From the NCBI GenBank assembly GCA_046313675.1, contig JBKBXU010000020.1, forward strand, positions 1-25,815: DNA of 25,815 nucleotides. Reading direction: 5' to 3'. Source of the stretch: JBKBXU01 sp046313675. Lineage in GTDB: Bacteria; Bacteroidota; Bacteroidia; Cytophagales; Cytophagaceae. The translations under genes were made by a program, and so were the position numbers. The notes below the pieces were generated by a model that made no database searches, was not told where the DNA came from, and was given only the letters and a program-made list of their open reading frames with translations. Below are positions 1 through 8,411 of this stretch, in pieces (the stretch's first letter is position 1; every line of letters begins with the position of its first letter).

Positions 1-2996
1 CTGCCTACCTGGGAGCCTCTCCAGAAGAAATGGAAGAGGGGGTGGTGGTGAAGATTGAAGACAATCTCAGAGGTATCACGGGAATTGACCGAACCACTTC
101 TGTATCTATGGAAAACTCTGCAGTAATTACAGTGGAGCTCGAATTGAATGCGGATGCCAATGTACTCTTGCAGGAAATCCGTAATGAAATTGACCGTATA
201 GCCACCTTTCCACCCAACCTTGAACGATTAGTAGTATATAAGCTGGAAATACTGAACTTCACCGCCCGGTTTGCCCTGAGCGGAAATGTAAGCCTTAAGG
301 CTCTTAAAGAAACGGCACGATCCATAGAAGATGATTTTTTAAACTTTGAGGGAATTTCCAAAGTCACCATCAGGGGTTTTCCCGACGAAGAAATTGAAAT
401 TAGCGTAAGGGAAGAAAGCCTGCAAGCCTATGGAATGACATTTGAAGAAGTGGCAGTGGCTGTGTCATCGTCCAATGTAGAACTTACAGGAGGAACGATA
501 AAAACTGAGCAAACAGAGATTCTCTTAAGGGCAAATAACAAGCGTTATCATGCGGCAGAACTTGAATCCATAATTATCCGGGGCACACCGGAAGGCATGG
601 TCCGGCTACGGGATGTAGCCAGTGTAAAAGATCGATGGGCAGACGATCCTGAAAGCGCTTACCTTAATGGCACACGTTCGGTATTGGTGGAAGTGGAAAC
701 CACGCATAAGGAGAACATACTTGATGCTGCCGAATTTACAAAAAACTACATCAAAACCTTTAACGGGGAAAACGAAACAATTAAAGCAACACTTGTAGAT
801 GATGGTTCTAAAAACCTTTTGGACAGACTACAAATGTTACAGAAGGATGGCCTTTTGGGTGCCATTCTGGTCTTGGTATTTCTTGGGTTTTTCCTCAACT
901 TACGCGTGGCGTTTTGGGTTGCATTAAGCATTCCCATCTCTTTTCTGGGGATGTTTGCCTTGGCTGCAGCCTACGGATTATCCATAAACCTTTTGTCGCT
1001 TTTCGGGATGATCATGGTTGTGGGCATCCTGGTAGACGATGGCGTGGTGGTGGGTGAAAACATTTACCAGCATTTTGAAGATGGAGAAGCTGCTTATCCG
1101 GCAGCACTGAACGGGGCTATGGAAGTTATGCCTTCTATCGTCGCAGGGGTAGCAACCACGGCAGTAGCATTCGGGTTCTTCTTCTTTATCGAAGGCTTAA
1201 CCGGAGAGTATCTATCCGACCTTGCTTTTGTGGTCATTGCCTCTTTGTTCGTGTCACTCCTTGAAGTTTTTCTGCTCCTTCCCTCACGACTGGCTCATTC
1301 CAAAGCTTTAAAAGGCAATAGAAAACAAAACCGGTTTTTACAATTTACCGACAAGATAATGCATAAAATCAGGAACAAGGGCTATATGCCGGTCTTACAT
1401 TTTTTTGTTGATAATAAGTTATTTGGACTTTTGATCGTCCTTTCAGCCTTTATAATCACCATTGCGGCTTTCTCCGCAGGGCTGGTTAGGGTATCTTTTT
1501 TCCCTGATATAGAATTAGACCGGGTTTATGTAAACCTTGAAATGCCTGCAGGAACTAACGAGCAAGTTACTGATTCTGTATTAAGGTATATAGAACAGGC
1601 AGCCAATGAAATAAACAGGCAGCACTCCGATCAAAGAGCCGATGGACAAAATATTATTACCTCCATTGAAAGGGAAGTAGGCCCTACAAGGTCGGAAGGA
1701 ATGTTGACCATTACCCTGCTGGACCCGGAGATCCGTGGTATGAGTGCAACAGGAATAGCGGCTGATATTCGTGAAAAAGCCGGAGTAATTTCAGGGGTGG
1801 AGCAATTATCGTACGATACAGGAATTCCCTTTGGCAAACCTGTGGCAATTTCACTTGCTTCACGAAACATTGAAGACTTGCGAATGGCGCGTGATGAGCT
1901 GCGCAGGGCTCTTCAAAACCTGCCGGAATTAACCGATGTGGTAGATGACGAGATACGAGGACAACCTGAAATACATCTGCATTTACGGGAGGAAGCCCAC
2001 CTCTTAGGACTTACCCTACAGGAGGTAACTTCTCAGGTCCGAAGTGGTTTTTTCGGAAGAGAGATTCAACGTTTACAAAGAGGGCTTGATGAGGTGATTA
2101 TCTGGGTTCGCTATGGCGAGGAAGGCCGTACCTCCGTTGGTGAGCTGGAAAGGATGCGTATCCGAACGGCAGAGGGCGAATATCCTTTAAGGGAACTTGC
2201 CACCCTTGAGCGCAGAGAAGGCATAACTGCTATAAACCATATTAATGGCAGACGCTCTATAACGGTTGAAGCAGATGTCACCAGCAGGGATGTTTCTGTT
2301 CCGGACATAAATGAACATGTTCAAAGCGTAATCCTCCCCGAAATTAAATCCCGGCATCCTGGGGTAGAATATAGCCTTGAAGGACAGTCCAGGGAATTTG
2401 GAAAAACCCTTGACTCCATTTTTATATTACTGCCTGCAGTAATCATTCTGATGATTGCCCTTTTAATCATCACCTTTCGCTCCTTCGGACAGGCTTTTGC
2501 ACTGGTAGTAATTACCCCCTTTGCCTTCATTGGAGCAGCATGGGGTCATGTACTTCAGGGAATTCCTTTCAGTATTTTCTCCGGGCTTGGACTAATTGCA
2601 CTCATAGGAATAATGGTCAACGATGGGCTGGTATTTGTAAACACCTACAATGCAAAACTAAAAAAAGGGAAACGAATTCTTGATGCCATGTTTGAAACAG
2701 GAGCAGATCGTTTCCGACCGATCTTCCTTACTACCATTACCACCATCGGAGGTTTAACGCCACTGCTCTTAAACCCAAGCCTACAGGCTCAGTTTCTGAT
2801 TCCTATGGCCGTTACGGTTGCATATGGCTTGTTGATTGGCTCCTTCTTAACCCTAACCCTTTTACCTGTCCTGATTTTAATGATCAACCGATTAAGAATC
2901 TGGTTAGGCTATATTTTTACAGGCAAAAAAGCGAGCGAAGAAGACGTGGAGCCGGCGGTAAAAGAATTGAAAAATCAATTTGATGATGAAAAATAA
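1..2996 (+). CDS. RND efflux permease (AcrB/HAE1-like), 5' end outside window
   Basis: Proton-driven inner-membrane pump subunit of a tripartite RND system, exporting drugs, metals or other small molecules; the substrate cannot be read from sequence. The frame is open from the first full codon (base 3), beginning with A-Y-L-G-A-S-P-E-E-M-E-E-G, which matches a region about 45 residues into AcrB-type proteins, so only a short N-terminal part (first membrane helix) is missing and base 30 is not the true start. About 997 residues are visible. The TM4 proton-relay motif is present as GILVDDGVVVGEN (DD codons 1035-1040). The TM10 position that is Lys in AcrB reads IMVNDGLVFVN (Asn codon 2619-2621), as in some non-AcrB RND branches. 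Two large periplasmic loops alternate with two helix bundles, as usual. The stop lies inside the start of the following TolC gene, so the two are translationally coupled. No adaptor gene is visible; it would be expected upstream. Confidence 0.93.
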   Translation, partial: AYLGASPEEMEEGVVVKIEDNLRGITGIDRTTSVSMENSAVITVELELNADANVLLQEIRNEIDRIATFPPNLERLVVYKLEILNFTARFALSGNVSLKALKETARSIEDDFLNFEGISKVTIRGFPDEEIEISVREESLQAYGMTFEEVAVAVSSSNVELTGGTIKTEQTEILLRANNKRYHAAELESIIIRGTPEGMVRLRDVASVKDRWADDPESAYLNGTRSVLVEVETTHKENILDAAEFTKNYIKTFNGENETIKATLVDDGSKNLLDRLQMLQKDGLLGAILVLVFLGFFLNLRVAFWVALSIPISFLGMFALAAAYGLSINLLSLFGMIMVVGILVDDGVVVGENIYQHFEDGEAAYPAALNGAMEVMPSIVAGVATTAVAFGFFFFIEGLTGEYLSDLAFVVIASLFVSLLEVFLLLPSRLAHSKALKGNRKQNRFLQFTDKIMHKIRNKGYMPVLHFFVDNKLFGLLIVLSAFIITIAAFSAGLVRVSFFPDIELDRVYVNLEMPAGTNEQVTDSVLRYIEQAANEINRQHSDQRADGQNIITSIEREVGPTRSEGMLTITLLDPEIRGMSATGIAADIREKAGVISGVEQLSYDTGIPFGKPVAISLASRNIEDLRMARDELRRALQNLPELTDVVDDEIRGQPEIHLHLREEAHLLGLTLQEVTSQVRSGFFGREIQRLQRGLDEVIIWVRYGEEGRTSVGELERMRIRTAEGEYPLRELATLERREGITAINHINGRRSITVEADVTSRDVSVPDINEHVQSVILPEIKSRHPGVEYSLEGQSREFGKTLDSIFILLPAVIILMIALLIITFRSFGQAFALVVITPFAFIGAAWGHVLQGIPFSIFSGLGLIALIGIMVNDGLVFVNTYNAKLKKGKRILDAMFETGADRFRPIFLTTITTIGGLTPLLLNPSLQAQFLIPMAVTVAYGLLIGSFLTLTLLPVLILMINRLRIWLGYIFTGKKASEEDVEPAVKELKNQFDDEK

Positions 2997-4302
2997 ATAT
3001 GCAGCTATCTTTTCGGTTTTTATCAGCTTCGTTGCCTATGGGCAAACGGCAGATACCTTATCGCTTGAAGAGGCGATAGGTATTGCCCTCCATAATAATC
3101 ACAATATACTGATCGCACAAAATGAGGCAGAGATTGCGCGCAACAATGCACGTGCAGGAAATGCAGGCCTATTACCCAGGGCTTATGTCGCTGGTGGATA
3201 CAATACATCGCTTGATAACCTGGAGATGCGTTTTGTGGATGACCAGATTCCTCCTATAGAACAAAGCAATGTACGCACCCATAATTATAATGCCGAAGCA
3301 GGCCTGAGTTATCTATTGTTTGATGGATTTGGCAACATTTACAATTTCCAAAGGCTACGGCTGCAGGGCGATTTGGGAGGGGTTCAGGCAAGGATGGATA
3401 TTGAGAATACAATTTTTCAAATGACCGGGGCTTTCCTGGAATCCGGACGATTGCAGGAAGTATATGAAACCGATCAGATGGCATTTGAAATCTCCCGCGA
3501 CCGATTGGAAAGAATTCAGATAGCTTATGAATTTGGCGCGGCAAACCGCCTGGAAGTATTGAATGCCGAGGTAGATTATATCACGGACAGCATTAATGTG
3601 TCAATCTCTCAGATGAACCTGAGAAACTCCCTGCGAGACCTCAACATACAATTAGGCAGAGAACCCCGAACACCTGTTACTGTCCGGCCGGGGATTGCCA
3701 TAATAAAAGACCTTCGCGAAGAAGAAATTATGGAACAGGCCTTGGCCAGAAACGCACGGGTACGAATGGCAGATTACAACATGAGCCTCTCCCAGGCAGA
3801 TGTGCGGCTTGCACGAGCTGCGGCTTTTCCCAGAATTGAAGCCAATGCAGGGTATGGCCTGAACCGCATGGAAAGTGATGCCGGTTTTATGGTATACCAG
3901 CAAACGATTGGGTTCAATGGAGGCCTAAATGTAAATTTCAACCTGTTTGATGGAAGGCAACGTGTAGTAAGGGAAAGAAATGCGAATATTTCCCTGGACA
4001 ATGCCCGCAAAAATCGTGAGCTAACCAAAATTCGGACAGAAGCTGAGGTCGCAAATGCCTATGAAAACTACCGCAACTACCTTCAATTATTGGATCTGGA
4101 ACAGCGTAGTATAGAAGTGGCAAGATTAAATTTTGAGCGTTCCGAAGAAGAGCTGCGCCTTGGGCAAATTACAAGCACCCAATTCAGGGAAGCTCAGATA
4201 AACCTTATCCGGACAGAAATCAGAAGAACAGAAATGCGATACCAGGCAAAACTGGCGGAAATGGAGTTATACAGGTTGGCCGGTTTGTTGTCAATTGATT
4301 AA
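2983..4302 (+). CDS. TolC-family outer-membrane efflux protein
   Basis: Outer-membrane channel partner of the preceding RND permease. The N-terminus has a signal peptide (MMKNKYAAIFSVFISFVAYGQ, cleavage probably after YG). The mature part starts with the classical OEP motif SLEEAIGIALHNNHNI and has two OEP repeats, each with long helices and short beta strands (for example SYLLFDGFGNIYNF and FNLFDGRQRV, the usual FDG turns). It is about 439 residues, normal for the family. The start is one of two adjacent ATG codons (2983 or 2986); a TTG at 2980 is also in frame but less likely. The gene overlaps the 3' end of the permease by 11-14 bp, which argues for one operon. It is clearly related to the second TolC gene (9743-8412): both share NNHNIL and GNAG(L/M)LP near the N-terminus. 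Confidence 0.93.
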   Translation: MMKNKYAAIFSVFISFVAYGQTADTLSLEEAIGIALHNNHNILIAQNEAEIARNNARAGNAGLLPRAYVAGGYNTSLDNLEMRFVDDQIPPIEQSNVRTHNYNAEAGLSYLLFDGFGNIYNFQRLRLQGDLGGVQARMDIENTIFQMTGAFLESGRLQEVYETDQMAFEISRDRLERIQIAYEFGAANRLEVLNAEVDYITDSINVSISQMNLRNSLRDLNIQLGREPRTPVTVRPGIAIIKDLREEEIMEQALARNARVRMADYNMSLSQADVRLARAAAFPRIEANAGYGLNRMESDAGFMVYQQTIGFNGGLNVNFNLFDGRQRVVRERNANISLDNARKNRELTKIRTEAEVANAYENYRNYLQLLDLEQRSIEVARLNFERSEEELRLGQITSTQFREAQINLIRTEIRRTEMRYQAKLAEMELYRLAGLLSID

Positions 4303-4338
4303 ACTAGACTATAGTCATAGATCGCAAGAAAGCTATAT

Positions 4339-4405
4339 AAAAAAATAGAATCAGGCACTTTTAAGCTCTAAATTTTTGCTTGAGCATTATTAATGCCTAA
4401 TTCTA
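4339..4405 (-). terminator. Long imperfect hairpin followed by a T run (minus strand)
   Basis: Arms TAGAATCAGGCA (4346-4357) and TGCCTAATTCTA (4394-4405) pair with one mismatch, and an inner GCTC/GAGC pair (4365-4368, 4382-4385) extends the structure. On the minus strand the stem is followed directly by seven T residues (4345-4339), as in an intrinsic terminator. It would stop transcripts of the PRC-barrel gene before they run into tolC, and may also end the opposite transcript. Confidence 0.5.
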
Positions 4406-4415
4406 TAAGTAAGAT

Positions 4416-4443
4416 ATTAAAGAGCGGAATAAAAGGGCCGCTC
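4416..4443 (-). terminator. Hairpin just after the PRC-barrel gene
   Basis: GAGCGG (4422-4427) and CCGCTC (4438-4443) form a perfect 6-bp GC-rich stem with a 10-nt loop, seven bases after the minus-strand stop codon. On the minus strand it is followed by TTTAATATC, a weak T tract. It may be the primary terminator, with the longer hairpin at 4339-4405 as a backup. Confidence 0.5.
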
Positions 4444-4450
4444 CTTTATA

Positions 4451-4870
4451 TTATACACGTCCTACATGAGGCCCCATAAAGTCTCCCCAATATGTATTTA
4501 CATCATCATAATGTTTTTTAGTCTTAGGCCAATGGTCTTTATCAAACCCTGGTGCATTTTCCACCGTTTCTTTTTTCCAGTCTACTATAAACGCTTGCTT
4601 CTTAGGATTCAACTCCAAGGCACCGAATGGAATGGCAAATAGTTTTTCACCTAAACCCAGAAAGCCACCAAACTCCATAACTACATATTCAATCTTTCCA
4701 TTTTGTATGTCCAGCATGACATCTTTAATATCACCTAAAGTCTCTCCCTTTGAATTTTCGACCCGGTCGCCAATAATAGACGAGGCTGTCAGGAATTGTG
4801 CTGGATTAACATTTTCATCCGGTGTTTTACCGGTTAAATTCACCTTGGGCATATTCTTATCGTTGTTCAT
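4451..4870 (-). CDS. PRC-barrel domain protein
   Basis: Small protein (139 aa) built around one PRC-barrel domain, the fold first described in photosynthetic reaction-centre H subunits and RimM and found in many small stress- or envelope-associated bacterial proteins of unknown task. The domain spans roughly residues 27-95: FLTASSIIGDRVENSKGETLGDIKDVMLD, then GKIEYVVMEFGGFLGLGEKLFAIPF, which are the expected beta-barrel strands with the conserved G-E-x-L-G-x-I-x-D turn. The C-terminal 40 residues are acidic and aromatic (FDKDHW, YDDVNTYWGDF) and not part of the domain. No signal peptide or membrane helix. A possible ribosome site AAGGAAA lies about 7 bases before the ATG. It stands alone between two RND-related regions; its exact function is unknown. 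Confidence 0.85.
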   Translation of the reverse strand: MNNDKNMPKVNLTGKTPDENVNPAQFLTASSIIGDRVENSKGETLGDIKDVMLDIQNGKIEYVVMEFGGFLGLGEKLFAIPFGALELNPKKQAFIVDWKKETVENAPGFDKDHWPKTKKHYDDVNTYWGDFMGPHVGRV

Positions 4871-4975
4871 ACTATTTCCTTTCTGTTTATAGTGAAAAAT
4901 AAAGTAATTACTAGAAACTACTCTGTATCCTTAATTGCTGCTATTAAATTGTATTGGTTGATAGTCGACAGAGAA

Positions 4976-5001
4976 TCTGTTCAAGTAGAATGCTGAACAG
5001 A
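4976..5001. repeat. 8-bp perfect inverted repeat upstream of the PRC-barrel gene
   Basis: TCTGTTCA (4976-4983) and TGAACAGA (4994-5001) are exact reverse complements separated by 10 bases. The site lies about 105 bases before the PRC-barrel start. It could be an operator or a small RNA hairpin; there is no T run, so a terminator is unlikely. The rest of 4871-5090 is AT-rich and shows nothing else I can name. Confidence 0.35.
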
Positions 5002-5088
5002 AATAAATACATTCCAGCAAGTGGATAAAAAGCTTCTTAGTATATAAACAAAAAAAGAAAGAAATTGTTTAAACAAACCTGCATTAAA

Positions 5089-5137
5089 AAAGTATGCGAC
5101 TCCTTTAAATGAACCTTTGCCATTTAAAAGAGCCGCA
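5089..5137 (-). terminator. Intrinsic terminator after the AsmA-like gene
   Basis: TGCGACTCCTTTAAATG (5095-5111) pairs with CATTTAAAAGAGCCGCA (5121-5137) over 17 positions with two mismatches, loop of 9. On the minus strand the stem is followed by TACTTTTTTAA, a six-T run. It sits 26 bases past the stop codon of the AsmA-like gene and probably ends the adaptor-RND-TolC-AsmA transcript. Confidence 0.7.
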
Positions 5138-5163
5138 AATCAATCCTGATTTTAATAATTTAA

Positions 5164-8100
5164 CTAGCTGTTTTTCTTCTTGCCCAGCTTAATATCAAAA
5201 TCTTCAGAATTTCCTTTAATAGTCACTGTTATGTACTTTTTCAGAATCCCTGTTTGCTGGTCCACTATATCTTCTTCTTGTTCTTCCAGTTCCTTCTCTT
5301 CAATTTTTTTCTTTTTGAACTTTGACTTGGCAGCGCTCCACCCTGCCTGACGAACCAACTGCAAAGGCACTTTAACTTCATAATCCATATTCATGTCAAA
5401 GTCCTGATTTCCGGCAATGTAAAAGTACCCAAGCGTAGACGCAATTTTCATAGAAGGGAAGGATAGATAGCCATTTTTAATCTCAAAAACATTGGCCATT
5501 TCCCCAAAACGAATATTATCAAGGTTCTTGTCACCAAAATAATCTGCCATTGCGTGCATAGGGGCAAAATTTACCAGTCTCCCCTCTCTGATTTTTACAT
5601 CTGCCGTAGCGGTAGTTTTTGCAAGATCTACCACCAGGTCTGTGTGCATATGCACATTGGACTTAATATCTGCATCCAGTATTCCATGAAGATTTTCATT
5701 TAGCATATAATCCTGACCAAAATTGTCAAACTTATAGAAGACTTTATCGATATCCACATTTTTCAGCTTGATATCGCTGGTGAAGTAGATGTTATCCTTA
5801 TTGGATCCGTTAAAGTACCCATTTATAAAAACATTGCCATCTGCCGCATCTAGCGATACCTTATCCAGATATACATAATGGTCTGGGGTACTTCTGAATT
5901 GCCCCTTGAAATTATGTATAAGGTACTTATGGTGCTTCAGTTCGCCGATGTCTGTAACCAACTCCATGTCCGGAAATGGAAGGGCAAATATATTAAAGAC
6001 ACTATCATGATCTACCTTGTCGTCCCTTTGAGGTTGATACCCTAGCAATTCATCAAGATCTAACCTTTTGGACAGAAATTTACCCCGTATGTGTTTTTCA
6101 GTTTTATTGCTATCCAGGTAATGCTCCAGGTGAAGTGTAGTGGTAAAATCACTACGCCCCATGCTTGCCGTAAAATTTTGGATACTTACTGTTCCGTTTA
6201 CATCGGTATCAATAGCACCATTTACATCTTTTAATTGTGGGAAATCATTTAGCTTCAAAGTAAAATACTCAATGTCGGTGTGACTTTTAAAACCGTTGGG
6301 GCAAAATGAATTGCTCACAAAACTTCCGGATCCTTTAAAAACAAAATTCTGAATAACCTCCTCTTCAATCTCCCCATTCAACATGCACTTACCATCATAA
6401 ACCATCAGCTCCTTTATATTAAGATACTTGGAGTTAATCTGTGTCTTATAACGCACCTCTTCCTTAGACAGGGTATCAAATAATACTTCGGGGTTAAAAA
6501 TGTCTGCCGTAATGTACAGGTCGTTCCTCCCAACAGAAGCCTTTAGGCTTTTAAGGCTTAACAATTTATCGTCAAAGGACATTCTGCCACTTATATTGCT
6601 GATTTTATGAGGATATTTATCCGTATTGAAAGATAAATGATCTAAAATAAGATCAGCCTTTGGCAAATATTTATAGTTATTCAGTTCCTCAGAGGTAGAT
6701 GTCAAATCAAAGCGAAAATCGAGGTTTCGAATTACATCATTGTATTCTTTGGCCATCTTTTTATCATGTGCCAAAAGCTCGCCCAGGTTAAGCTGTTTAG
6801 ATAGTCCGGTAAGTGTAAAACGTACGTCCCCCGGTTTGTTGTGAATTAAAGACATCAGGTGATCTATTTCTCCGGTCAGTGACAATGTGTTTTCTTTAAT
6901 AAAGACATTAAAATTTTTCAGTACAATCTTATCCCCTACCATTTCAACAGCACCCTCTTTGACTTTAATTTCATGAGGATAGGTGGCCAGTTTTGTTTTT
7001 ACATTATCAAAGCTAATATGGCTATCGGTTCCATCTTGTAGCTTTGTAATAATAACCATAGCACTATCCGGGTCGATGAGCTCATCCAAGGTCATATCCA
7101 CAGTTAAAAAGCCTTTTACATAATCTACTCCTTCTATCGGATAAAATTGCGTCAGCACGTCCAGGTCTAAACGGGTATGAAGGTCAAGATAAATTAAAGG
7201 ATCAAGGAAGTTCCTAATCCTAAAACTACACTTAAAGACGCTGTTGTCCGGATTGGCCGTCAGATTGCGAATGCTTAAATCAGAGGTCTCAAGACATCTT
7301 TTTTCCCCATTGGTATAGAAGCCTTTAAAATTTATGTCCTTCAAATTTCCCTTTTGTCCGGGGTTTATAAAATGCGCATTGGCACAACCAAATTCAAAGT
7401 TTATTTGAGGTGTAAGCCCATGCCCGGCAGAGCCTTTAACCAAACCTGCAAAAAATATATCTCCTTCGTTTTTATAGCTCTTTAGCTTATCTACATATTC
7501 CTCTGGAGCAAAGGACAAAATCATATCAAAGTTATTTTTCTGGCCTTTGAGTTTTACATCACATTGGATGGAATCAGCTAAATCGCTTACAGCCCCTTCA
7601 AATTCGAATTTTGCCTTCTCAACAATAAACTGACTCGGGTCTATTTTCAGGAATTCCGACTTCAGGTTATAATGTACATCAGTATGAATCTCCAAATATT
7701 TATTGGACATAAAGGTGACACCGCTTGACATAAACTCATTCAGGTCTCCTATGCCATCCAGGTGGATGTCGATCATGTTCTTGCGGTAAGCAAATTTTGC
7801 ATTCAACAAATCAAGGTTCACTTCGATATACTGATCTGAAGAATGGTCTGTTTTTTTAAACAAAACATTCTGAACCTTAACCTCCTGAAGATCCAGGCTT
7901 AACTCAGATTCTTCCTCCTCGTCATCTTCTCCGGATTTGGCAAGTAAAAGATTTATCGTGCCATCTTCGAATTTAACAAAATCAATATAGCCATCCTTAA
8001 GGAGTACTTTTTTCATGGTATACTCCCCCTTCAAAAGATCGGAAACATCAAACCCTATATATGCTTCGGCGAAGCTATAAATAGGAGGGCTATCTTTTTT

Positions 8101-8337
8101 CTTAGTAGCATACAGGCACAAGCTGTCCAGCTCTATGGATATATAGGGAAAGTTTCGGAACGGTGCTATCTGGATCTGACTAACCTGCATATGCCCTTCC
8201 TGGCTGTCGTTCAATTTTTTTAAAACCAGGCTGCCCAGCTTATCCTGATTATACCATGCTATGCCTACCACAGCAATAAACAGCAGTAAAATAATGCCTA
8301 TAGTAGTGAGGCTTATTTTTATAATCTTTCTTACCAT
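5164..8337 (-). CDS. AsmA-like / TamB-related envelope protein
   Basis: Large (1057 aa) protein with one N-terminal membrane helix (about residues 5-28, IIKISLTTIGIILLLFIAVVGIAW) and a long periplasmic part rich in beta strands, the plan of AsmA-family proteins, which bridge the envelope and are implicated in phospholipid supply to the outer membrane. The N-terminal AsmA region follows the helix (LNDSQEGHMQVSQIQIAPFRNFPYISIELD). The AsmA C-terminal region includes REGRLVNFAPMHAMADYF near residue 920 and NGYLSFPSMKIAS, where the family is best conserved. An acidic run (SGEDDEEEESELSL, around residue 140) and a basic/acidic charged stretch near the C-terminus are low-complexity. It lies 74 bp downstream of tolC on the same strand, so it may share the pump transcript, with a terminator just after it. 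Its exact subfamily and any functional tie to the pump are inference. Confidence 0.85.
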   Translation of the reverse strand: MVRKIIKISLTTIGIILLLFIAVVGIAWYNQDKLGSLVLKKLNDSQEGHMQVSQIQIAPFRNFPYISIELDSLCLYATKKKDSPPIYSFAEAYIGFDVSDLLKGEYTMKKVLLKDGYIDFVKFEDGTINLLLAKSGEDDEEEESELSLDLQEVKVQNVLFKKTDHSSDQYIEVNLDLLNAKFAYRKNMIDIHLDGIGDLNEFMSSGVTFMSNKYLEIHTDVHYNLKSEFLKIDPSQFIVEKAKFEFEGAVSDLADSIQCDVKLKGQKNNFDMILSFAPEEYVDKLKSYKNEGDIFFAGLVKGSAGHGLTPQINFEFGCANAHFINPGQKGNLKDINFKGFYTNGEKRCLETSDLSIRNLTANPDNSVFKCSFRIRNFLDPLIYLDLHTRLDLDVLTQFYPIEGVDYVKGFLTVDMTLDELIDPDSAMVIITKLQDGTDSHISFDNVKTKLATYPHEIKVKEGAVEMVGDKIVLKNFNVFIKENTLSLTGEIDHLMSLIHNKPGDVRFTLTGLSKQLNLGELLAHDKKMAKEYNDVIRNLDFRFDLTSTSEELNNYKYLPKADLILDHLSFNTDKYPHKISNISGRMSFDDKLLSLKSLKASVGRNDLYITADIFNPEVLFDTLSKEEVRYKTQINSKYLNIKELMVYDGKCMLNGEIEEEVIQNFVFKGSGSFVSNSFCPNGFKSHTDIEYFTLKLNDFPQLKDVNGAIDTDVNGTVSIQNFTASMGRSDFTTTLHLEHYLDSNKTEKHIRGKFLSKRLDLDELLGYQPQRDDKVDHDSVFNIFALPFPDMELVTDIGELKHHKYLIHNFKGQFRSTPDHYVYLDKVSLDAADGNVFINGYFNGSNKDNIYFTSDIKLKNVDIDKVFYKFDNFGQDYMLNENLHGILDADIKSNVHMHTDLVVDLAKTTATADVKIREGRLVNFAPMHAMADYFGDKNLDNIRFGEMANVFEIKNGYLSFPSMKIASTLGYFYIAGNQDFDMNMDYEVKVPLQLVRQAGWSAAKSKFKKKKIEEKELEEQEEDIVDQQTGILKKYITVTIKGNSEDFDIKLGKKKNS

Positions 8338-8411
8338 AAGAGTCTTTAACGTCCGAGGTTTTATGTTGTTTACAAATTTTCTAATTTAAAAAATTCTACT
8401 TTAAAGATCTG

